The position numbers and the translations under genes were made by a program. The notes below the pieces were generated by a model, which was not told the DNA's origin, made no database searches, and saw only the letters and a program-made list of their open reading frames with translations. From Ascoidea tarda (nom. inval.) (taxonomy: Eukaryota; Ascomycota; Saccharomycetes; Ascoideales; Ascoideaceae), in contig JAKTTS010000177.1 of assembly GCA_030560485.1 (NCBI GenBank), positions 1 through 27,780 of the forward strand: a stretch of DNA of 27,780 nucleotides. The letters are read 5' to 3'. Shown in pieces: positions 18,254 to 24,747 of this stretch (position 1 is its first letter; each line of letters opens with the position of its first letter).

Positions 18254-19513
18254 TCATTCATCATCAGATGAGTCGGTTTCTCCATCATCATCATCCTCTT
18301 CATCGTCAATAGGTATTTTATCAATTTCAGTTAATAAAGTATTGTATTTATTGACAATAAATTGATGATAATTTAGTTGAATTTTGATAAAGATTTTAAT
18401 TAAATTTATTGATTCTAGTGGATCAATTAGTTTTTTCATTGAATTAACTGCCTGAGCAGTATTATTAACCAATTCATCTTCTGCTATTTCTAATTTGTTA
18501 TTCAATTCAATTAATTTTTCCCTTTTAATTTTATCCAACTCATCATTAGTATTAGTATTAGCATTAACATTAGTATTAGCATTAACATTAGTGGATGTGG
18601 GTGTGATAGTAGTGGTGGCGGTATTACTTATTTCATTATCCTTAGGATCCCTTTTAGCATCAGTATCAGTATCAGTAGTAGTAGCAGTAGTAGTATTTTG
18701 AGTTAGATTGTTGTTAATGGTATCCACTTTGGGTTTATTACTATTTTTTAATACTTTGATTTCGTGTCTTAATTGATCAAAGACTAACCTTGAGGTTTCC
18801 ACTTTTTTTCTATCGTTAGTAGTTTCCTTAAAACTCTTATTCAAGATGCCTTGAATCTTTTGGTTAAATTCTTGAAAGATTAACTTATCTTGATCTAATC
18901 TTTTGTCACCAATATCTCTTTGGCTTTCACCTAGTAAGAATAGGACTTTTGCCAATGCGTTTCCTTCATTATCATTATCGGCGGCACTGGTACTACTTTG
19001 ACTATTGCTATTCTGATCAATTTTTAATAATAAATTTCTTGAGCTAAAACAGGCTCTAGATAAGGCGTGAGCCAAAGTATTAGGGTATTGCTGACTAGAA
19101 GAAGGAGTCGATAGTATCTTCTCTGCTTCTTCTGTTGTGGCAGCAGCTGCTAGACCCTGGACTTTCTCACTAAATGCCTTTGAGAAGTCCACAATTGATT
19201 CTTTTAAATTTGGGGGATAATCGTAGCCCTCAATCTCGTACGTTTGGGTCACTGACAAAAGTTGCTTGTACACATTTCTTAAGGTATCGCATTTCTTCTC
19301 CAAAAGCAAGTACTCCTGAGGCAACTCACTGACATCTTCGTTGGGAATGAATCGCTCTTGAATCAGCCTGAAGGTCTTCTGCGTGAAGGGTTGCAAGTTC
19401 TCATTCAAAGGCTTCAATGCATTATTCACATCCTTGGAGATTTCCTTGAGCGAACCTTGCAAGGAGCTAGAGAAGTTCTGAAAGTTGAAGTTCTTCGCAA
19501 AAGAAAAGGACAT
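18254..19513 (-). CDS. GVP36: Gvp36: BAR-domain Golgi vesicle protein
   Basis: Gvp36 is a peripheral BAR protein of Golgi and early endosomal membranes used in endocytosis and vacuole integrity. The product is 419 aa from the ATG at 19513 (S. cerevisiae 326 aa). Matches: MSFSFAKNF, RLIQERF, SELPQEYLLLEKKCDTLRNVYKQLLSVTQTYE (paraphrased from 19335-19240, not a single printed motif), YDYPPNL and TLAHALSRACFSS in the first half, then LGESQRDIGDKRLDQDKLI and ETSRLVFDQLRHEIK in BAR helix 2. A low-complexity Thr/Asn insert (about 265-325) splits the helix pair; it holds an 18-bp repeat at 18545-18592. The product ends in an acidic tail (DDEEDDDDGE). Upstream in-frame codons to 19636 have no ATG, so the start is as given. 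Confidence 0.88.
   Translation of the reverse strand: MSFSFAKNFNFQNFSSSLQGSLKEISKDVNNALKPLNENLQPFTQKTFRLIQERFIPNEDVSELPQEYLLLEKKCDTLRNVYKQLLSVTQTYEIEGYDYPPNLKESIVDFSKAFSEKVQGLAAAATTEEAEKILSTPSSSQQYPNTLAHALSRACFSSRNLLLKIDQNSNSQSSTSAADNDNEGNALAKVLFLLGESQRDIGDKRLDQDKLIFQEFNQKIQGILNKSFKETTNDRKKVETSRLVFDQLRHEIKVLKNSNKPKVDTINNNLTQNTTTATTTDTDTDAKRDPKDNEISNTATTTITPTSTNVNANTNVNANTNTNDELDKIKREKLIELNNKLEIAEDELVNNTAQAVNSMKKLIDPLESINLIKIFIKIQLNYHQFIVNKYNTLLTEIDKIPIDDEEDDDDGETDSSDDE
18545..18592 (-). repeat. 18-bp tandem repeat in GVP36 (Asn-Val-Asn-Ala-Asn-Thr)
   Basis: Two exact 18-bp units (18551-18568 and 18569-18586) plus partial units on each side. The repeat is in frame and codes for N-V-N-A-N-T within the insert between BAR helices. 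Confidence 0.85.
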
Positions 19514-19583
19514 CTGGTGGCACCTATTGCTGGGTAATTGAGTGTGTAAGTAGTAGAACAGCTGTGCAGGAAACAGAATATGT

Positions 19584-19657
19584 GGATATATCTGGAGATA
19601 TATGAATATACCTGGCGATATCTGGGTATATCTCAAGATAGCTCAGTGTATCTAAGG
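19584..19657. repeat. degenerate 20-bp tandem repeat, about 3.7 copies
   Basis: Units begin at 19584, 19604, 19624 and 19644 (partial). The consensus is near GGRTATATCTGGMGATATCT. Each unit contains a near-palindromic ATATCT/AGATAT core. The array is 70-145 bp upstream of the GVP36 ATG, in promoter position. Confidence 0.75.
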
Positions 19658-19765
19658 CTCCAGTGCGTTTTCCGCACCAGCACAGCGGGTCTTCTCACGA
19701 CTGCAGAGGCAGGCGAACAGCGGTTGATTCACTATAAAATACAAAAATAGACAAAAAGACAAAAA

Positions 19766-19793
19766 GATAAAAGATAAAAGATAAAAGATAAAA
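19766..19793. repeat. (GATAAAA)4 tandem repeat
   Basis: Four exact 7-bp units, flanked by ACAAA-rich simple sequence, in the 3' flank of the coiled-coil gene. Confidence 0.85.
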
Positions 19794-19865
19794 CAAAGAA
19801 AACAAAACAAAACAAAAGGCAAAACAAAAGAACAAAACAAAACACCTCCAGCTGTTGCTGCTGGG

Positions 19866-22166
19866 TCACTTCTTGCCTTTGGGCCTCACAGTCTCAAACT
19901 TGATGATGCTATCGGAGGGCGCCAACGTCGTTGAGGGTGCCACTTCCTTCCACTCATAGACATACTCATGTTCAGAGTCTGAGGCAGGCTCTGGAGCAGG
20001 AACATCAGGATACTTGAACTTCTTCAAGATCTCCTTGTTCTTGTCGCCATCGACGTTGATCTGGCTCATCACCTTGCGTTTTTCCTCTTCTTCGAGCCTT
20101 TGTTTTTCCCTCCTTTCCTGTTCGATTCTTTCTCTTTCAATGGCTTCTTGTTGCTCTCTTAGTTTTCGTTCAGAGTTCAATTTCTCTTGAGCCACTCTTT
20201 GTTCGTGTTCTCTTTTCAGTCGTTCGGCCTCGATTGCTTCTCTTTCCAATCGTTCTCTTTCCAATTGTTCCAATTTCTGTCTTTCGGCTTTTTCCCTTTC
20301 CAAGCGCTGGCTTTCTTTAATTTCAATTTCCTGGATTTTATTTCTATCGTTATCAATCTGGTCTTCGTTCACTCTTAGCTCCTCTTCAATGGTGCCAATT
20401 TTCTTTTCAAGGTCCGAAATATCTGATTGGGTAATTTCAATTTCTTTAGTGTTTTTTTCTTTAGTTATAATCAAATTGGTTCCAGTAGAGTTTTCGGAGG
20501 GAATTGGAGTGTGGTTCTCATTATTTTTCTCATAAACATTAGTTTCAACCACTGGGTCTTTTGATTCTTTGTGAGTTTCACTCAATATCTCATCAGTTTC
20601 GGCCGTTTGAATGGGTGGTTTAGTTGTGGCATCTATTGGATTTGAGTATTCATTTGGCTCGTTATTACTTTCGAGAATTTTTCTTTCATTTTCCTGTTGA
20701 AGGTGATTTAATTTGGTTAGATATTCACGCTTTGAAATCAAAACTTCATTTAGTTGTTTTGATTGTAGTATGAGCTCGTTATTTTTGGTTTGTAAATTGC
20801 TGATGTTTCGATTTAGAACTGAGATATCGTATTGGGCCAATTGCTTTGCCTTCATATGGGATTTTTTATTTTCTTGTAATTTGAGATTTGATTGGTCTGC
20901 TTGTTGAATAATCAAGTTTTTTTCAAACTCAAAGTTTTCTTCAATTTGTTTGATTTTAAACTCGTGTTCTTCCTTTGCGTTGTTTAAGAAAAAAACGTGG
21001 TTTTCTTTATGAATTTTAATGTTGTTTTCAACTTGGTCAATTTGCAATTGGATCTGTTTGATTTTGTCATCATAGTTTGATTGTATTTTTTCCAATTTTT
21101 TTTGGTTTTTGGAAGAGATTTTTTCCAATTTATTTTGGTGTTTGATTAGTTTTGTTTTCTTTTTTTCATTGGAGGATTCTGCGTTTTGTTGGTGATATAG
21201 TTTTGAGTTGGAGTCGATTTTACTGAAAATCGGTTTCAATCGATTTTGAGCAATTAGATATATTTTGCCCTTTGGTTGTTTTAAACCTGCGCCCAAATCA
21301 ATTGGTTCGTTACTGTTGTATTGTAAATCGTTCAATTGATCAATCGTTTTTGAAGTTTGAGGCTTTTCAGGAATAGGCTCTTGGTCGTCATATTTCTTTG
21401 TAATAATAACGGTATCATCAATGTGAGTGTCATCAATATTGTCATTATCAATGCAATTATCAATACGATTATCAATGCGGTTATCGATATGATTATCAAT
21501 ATAATTATTAGTATTCGGTGACTTTTCATGAGATGTACTTGAGGGTGAATGGTAAACAGCAGTAGTATCGTGGTTGGGATTATCGTTTTCATACTGGTCG
21601 ATAGCAGAAGCGTTTGGCGGAATGGCTCTTTGGGAGTCGTGCAACAAAACTTCGTCATCGTGGATGATAGGGGCCTTAGGGTTAGTTGTGTTGAGCAAAT
21701 TCGAAGTGATTGCAGCAACCAAAGGAGGAGGAACATTGGCAGAAGAGGTGGAGGAAAGATTGCTAGTTCTGGATTCCGGAATAGACTTCTGAGTCGAAGT
21801 TAGGGTGTGGGTGTCTATTTCGTGGTCTTTGGTTATTTGTTGTTTGTTGAGTTTGTTTGCAGTAAGACTAGAGCCTGATTCCAGGAGAAAGTGGGAATCG
21901 TCAGAAAAAGTGGATTTGGTGGTATCTGGTTGAGCAAGAGCAGGTTTGTTTTGGGAAAAGGATCTGATGAAGGTCCTGGGAGTCTTTGACTTCAAGGAGG
22001 AAGGGACATGGATATCGCTGGGCCAGTCAGAGCTGCGATGGGACCTTGTGGAGTTTGATCTGAAGGGCGAGGAGGAGGCATCAGGATTGGTGATGACCTG
22101 GGACAAAAAGGACTTTCTCTTTTCTTTGGGAGGAGAGAGGGCAGAAAATGGATCGTGTTTAACCAT
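19866..22166 (-). CDS. unrecognised large coiled-coil protein
   Basis: I do not recognise the family. The product is 766 aa from a true ATG at 22166 (MVKHDPFSAL). Residues 1-290 are Ser/Thr/Pro-rich and look disordered, with an IDNR/IDNH tetrapeptide run near 222-241. A short ordered block follows (LGAGLKQPKGKIYLIAQNRL, about 292-311). Residues about 330-480 and 580-700 are coiled coil; the second part is very Glu/Arg-rich (ERERIEQERREKQRLEEEEK) and suggests one long charged helix. The C-terminal tail has DVPAPEPASDSEHEYVYEWK and ends PKGKK. There is no membrane segment. This layout is common in cortical and eisosome or cytoskeletal proteins, but I cannot assign it. It is divergent from the MPU1-like gene, 219 bp apart. 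Confidence 0.8.
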   Translation of the reverse strand: MVKHDPFSALSPPKEKRKSFLSQVITNPDASSSPFRSNSTRSHRSSDWPSDIHVPSSLKSKTPRTFIRSFSQNKPALAQPDTTKSTFSDDSHFLLESGSSLTANKLNKQQITKDHEIDTHTLTSTQKSIPESRTSNLSSTSSANVPPPLVAAITSNLLNTTNPKAPIIHDDEVLLHDSQRAIPPNASAIDQYENDNPNHDTTAVYHSPSSTSHEKSPNTNNYIDNHIDNRIDNRIDNCIDNDNIDDTHIDDTVIITKKYDDQEPIPEKPQTSKTIDQLNDLQYNSNEPIDLGAGLKQPKGKIYLIAQNRLKPIFSKIDSNSKLYHQQNAESSNEKKKTKLIKHQNKLEKISSKNQKKLEKIQSNYDDKIKQIQLQIDQVENNIKIHKENHVFFLNNAKEEHEFKIKQIEENFEFEKNLIIQQADQSNLKLQENKKSHMKAKQLAQYDISVLNRNISNLQTKNNELILQSKQLNEVLISKREYLTKLNHLQQENERKILESNNEPNEYSNPIDATTKPPIQTAETDEILSETHKESKDPVVETNVYEKNNENHTPIPSENSTGTNLIITKEKNTKEIEITQSDISDLEKKIGTIEEELRVNEDQIDNDRNKIQEIEIKESQRLEREKAERQKLEQLERERLEREAIEAERLKREHEQRVAQEKLNSERKLREQQEAIERERIEQERREKQRLEEEEKRKVMSQINVDGDKNKEILKKFKYPDVPAPEPASDSEHEYVYEWKEVAPSTTLAPSDSIIKFETVRPKGKK
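21444..21503 (-). repeat. 12-bp repeat encoding Ile-Asp-Asn-(Arg/His/Cys)
   Basis: Five 12-bp units (starts 21444, 21456, 21468, 21480 and 21492) are in frame in the coiled-coil gene and code for IDNx units in its disordered N-terminal half. Confidence 0.8.
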
Positions 22167-22309
22167 TTTTCAATTGAAAAGCGAGCTGAAGAGCAGGGGA
22201 AGGAAGGCTCCATTGTTGCACTTTCCACTACCCTTTTATACACCTGAATATGGTCTTGGTTGCTGCGATAAGCTTGCGGTCTGGGATTTACGCGGCGTGT
22301 AAGCTGGAG

Positions 22310-22315
22310 CACGTG
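22310..22315. promoter_or_regulatory. CACGTG E-box in divergent promoter
   Basis: CACGTG sits in a 10-bp palindrome AGCACGTGCT (22308-22317), 71 bp before the MPU1-like ATG and 144 bp before the coiled-coil gene. This is the core for bHLH factors such as Cbf1, Pho4 or Ino2/4 in yeast. Which factor binds cannot be told from the core alone. Confidence 0.45.
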
Positions 22316-22385
22316 CTGGGAAAAGAGCTTGAGAAGAAGAAGAAGAAAGAGAAGAGGTTGCTGTGCAGTGGTTGCTATCCTCATC

Positions 22386-23273
22386 ATGTCTAGTGTCGAC
22401 TATCGCCCTTTGCTCGAGCAGCTAGCTCTGTTCTACTCGTCTTTCAACGCCAGCATTGCTGCCTTGGGCTCCTCGTTGATAGGCCCCAGGTGTTTCCACA
22501 GACTCTTTGAGCAGTTGGACTGGGAGTCGCCAGAGTCGCTTGTGTGCATCAATACAGTCTACGTGCTGTTCTTGAACGTCTTGATCTTGTTCTTGCTGGG
22601 GGTGTCCAAGTTCCCTGAGATCCAGAACATCATCAAGCATGGGAGAGACTCCAGGAACTTGAAGCAGTTCTCCTTCACCAGTCTCTTCTTGGAGGTTGCA
22701 AACTTGACCATCATTTCCTCGCTTAATTTCAGAGTTGGCATCGACTTCAACAAGTTTGGCGAGTCCATTTTCATCATCATCCAGGACCTAATTGTTCTCA
22801 TTTTCAAGCTAGGCTACGAAGGATATGGCAGATTCATCAATTTGATTCTCAGTCTTGTTGGGTTGTTTGCCTACATATCCTTCAGCGACCCTACTGGAAA
22901 CATCAACAACCCATTTCCAATCATTTTGAGCAACGACTTGGTCTTGCTCTTGAACGATAGGGTTGTTTTGCCTGTTTTAGTTGTGTCAAGGGCCTTTCAA
23001 ATTTACAAGATTTACCAGGTTTTCACTGCGAATAAGGAAAAATCCATCGAGGACAACATTAAAGATATCAAAACTGGGTTATCGAGAACAAGTGTTATGT
23101 TGTCCCTCATTGGCTCGATCTTGAGATATGGTATGATAAGGGAAAATTTGCAAATAGTTAATTTCTTCTCGATCAATATCTTTCTCACCTTCTTGCTATA
23201 CATTGAAATTGCCTATTTCCAAAGAAGTTTCGTCAAAAGTTTACCCAAAGATAGAGCTAAGAAAAACAACTAA
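22386..23273 (+). CDS. PQ-loop membrane protein, MPU1 (mannose-P-dolichol utilisation) family-like
   Basis: Human MPU1 is a seven-helix ER protein needed for use of dolichol-phosphate mannose and glucose. The product is 295 aa from the ATG at 22386 with about six or seven hydrophobic segments: roughly 50-70, 95-110, 120-145, 150-170, 190-210, 235-255 and 255-280. FLLGVSKFPEIQNIIKHGRD aligns by eye with the first PQ loop of MPU1 (LLVKLPQVFKILGAKS), with PE in place of PQ. SFTSLFLEVANL and FGESIFIIIQDLIVLIFKLGY match MPU1 SLQSVMLELVAL and WGEALFLMLQTITICFL. VLPVLVVSRAFQI matches VPAVVVGRLLQA, and the tail is basic (PKDRAKKNN). The upstream in-frame extension to 22329 has no ATG. Its alignment is partial, so a different PQ-loop family is possible. 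Confidence 0.72.
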   Translation: MSSVDYRPLLEQLALFYSSFNASIAALGSSLIGPRCFHRLFEQLDWESPESLVCINTVYVLFLNVLILFLLGVSKFPEIQNIIKHGRDSRNLKQFSFTSLFLEVANLTIISSLNFRVGIDFNKFGESIFIIIQDLIVLIFKLGYEGYGRFINLILSLVGLFAYISFSDPTGNINNPFPIILSNDLVLLLNDRVVLPVLVVSRAFQIYKIYQVFTANKEKSIEDNIKDIKTGLSRTSVMLSLIGSILRYGMIRENLQIVNFFSINIFLTFLLYIEIAYFQRSFVKSLPKDRAKKNN

Positions 23274-23287
23274 AACGACTTAATTAG

Positions 23288-23350
23288 ACTTGATTATAAA
23301 GACTATAAAGACTATAGACTGTAAAGACTGATTAAAGACTGATTAAATTC
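23288..23350. repeat. AAGACT-type 9-11 bp imperfect repeats
   Basis: Five copies of (TA)AAGACT with spacing 9-11 bp follow the MPU1-like stop codon, ending with two GATTAAAGACT-like units. They are probably 3' UTR sequence. Confidence 0.7.
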
Positions 23351-24404
23351 TAATTCCAATTCTAATTCTATAGATCTATACACATCTCTTATATGTCTCT
23401 TCTGACTAAATCTGTAGGCTGTCTCATTTGTTACCAATCACATCATTTACGAAATTGCTCTGTTACTTTCCGTAAGTAATTATAATTATAATTATATAAT
23501 TAACTAGTAATTGTATGGCTTTAAAAACTGTTTAAATCGCTCTAATTGCCAACTCTAAAACTAATTTGTTTCTCGCAAATGCCTATTCTCTAACCACCCA
23601 TTTCGTAATTCTGTTCGTTGTTTAATAATAGTGAAAACAAAACTGTGAAACCCTCTCCTTAGGAATTAACCACCTCCTTTGAACCTCTCCCCCAACAGCA
23701 AACAATTCACCAATTCACATAGAAACAAGAACAAACAAATGCGAGCTTTTCCTCTTTTCTTTCCATTTCTTCCAAAGGAATTCCAAAAGAAAGCCCTTCT
23801 GTCCCACCCTTGCCTTTAAATGAAACGATTCTATTCACCCAAAGACCTTCCTCTCTAAAAAGCCCATTTAAAAATACCCACCTTATTAGATTTTGTCTTA
23901 TTTTTAATTGCACTTCCACTTCCACTTTGAATTTGAATTTGAATTTGAATTTTATAATAACTCAAATCCCATTTAAACCTACTCGGATCCTCCTCCAATT
24001 GCTCGCTCAACCATCAATATATTCTCTCTAGATCTCTACTCTCAACTTCTTAACCAGCTTCTTATTCAGGTTCTCAATTTGCGATGCAATTCCCTGTGAA
24101 GACCCAGCTTTAGCTCATATCTCTACAATAACACACTATTATTGATCTACCATCTCATTAAAGTTCTTCCTTTTCAGTTCTTTAACCACATCTATCCACC
24201 ACTAAATAATACTACTACCAAGATATTTTTTATCTATTCACCTACTCAACTACTCTTCTTCTCAAGTGTTCTAACGACACCTCTTTTTCTTTCTCTGCTA
24301 ATATATATTTCCTGACATCACTTCTCTTGGTTCTCTCTTGTGCCGGAGCAATATTAGCAATATAAATCAAAGATCTGCTCATAAAATATTTCATCTCAGA
24401 TCCA

Positions 24405-24411
24405 TATATAA
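24405..24411 (+). promoter_or_regulatory. TATA-like element (TATATAA)
   Basis: It lies 108 bp before the ATG at 24519, a normal distance for yeast. It would place the 23-bp duplication (24420-24465) at or near the transcription start. Confidence 0.4.
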
Positions 24412-24419
24412 CCAGATCC

Positions 24420-24465
24420 ATTCCACAATCACAACCAAACCCATTCCACAATCACAACCAAACCC
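24420..24465. repeat. exact 23-bp tandem duplication
   Basis: Two identical 23-bp units, 24420-24442 and 24443-24465 (core CCACAATCACAACCAAACCC), lie 54-99 bp before the ATG of the F-box-like gene. The lack of any difference between copies points to a recent event. Confidence 0.9.
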
Positions 24466-24518
24466 TTTACATTTCCAACTAACACATCCAGCCCATATTC
24501 TCTGTTCTTTAAACAACA

Positions 24519-24698
24519 ATGGCTGCTCGTGTTGGAAACTCGCTATACAATGGCTATAGCAACTTGAACTCCATCAGCATTGCAAACACTGACTATGGAA
24601 AGAAGTACTCAACAACCAATCTTCAAAAGAGCCTCACTACTCACACCCTCAAATCAAAGGCTTCTTCTACTCTTCTAACAACTGAAAGTGACGCTCAA

Positions 24699-24747
<49 letters not shown>

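Larger units (their letters stand above)
19514..19865. other. GVP36 promoter / 3' flank of coiled-coil gene
   Basis: This 352-bp spacer lies between two minus-strand genes. It holds a degenerate 20-bp tandem repeat (19584-19657) close to GVP36. Further away are four exact GATAAAA units (19766-19793) and ACAAA-type runs (19794-19843). I see no other gene. Confidence 0.6.
23274..24518. other. 1.2-kb region with no gene found; likely long upstream region of the F-box gene
   Basis: No ORF of gene quality, tRNA or intron pair is visible. The first 100 bp hold AAGACT repeats in the likely 3' UTR of the MPU1-like gene. From about 23640 onward the plus strand is C/T- and A-rich with few G. Simple repeats include (TTTGAA)4 near 23923-23949 and a 23-bp exact tandem duplication at 24420-24465. 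A TATATAA at 24405-24411 lies 108 bp before the ATG at 24519. A GTAAGT at 23473 has no TACTAAC partner before 24519. Confidence 0.6.

Noticed and set aside
19652-19840. Minus-strand 62-aa hydrophobic ORF
   Set aside because: It is translation of the GATAAAA and ACAAA simple repeats, with Phe/Leu/Tyr from low-complexity DNA.
22329-22385. Arg-rich N-terminal extension of the MPU1-like protein
   Set aside because: It would need a TTG start; the ATG at 22386 is in good context and the extension translates a GA-rich leader.
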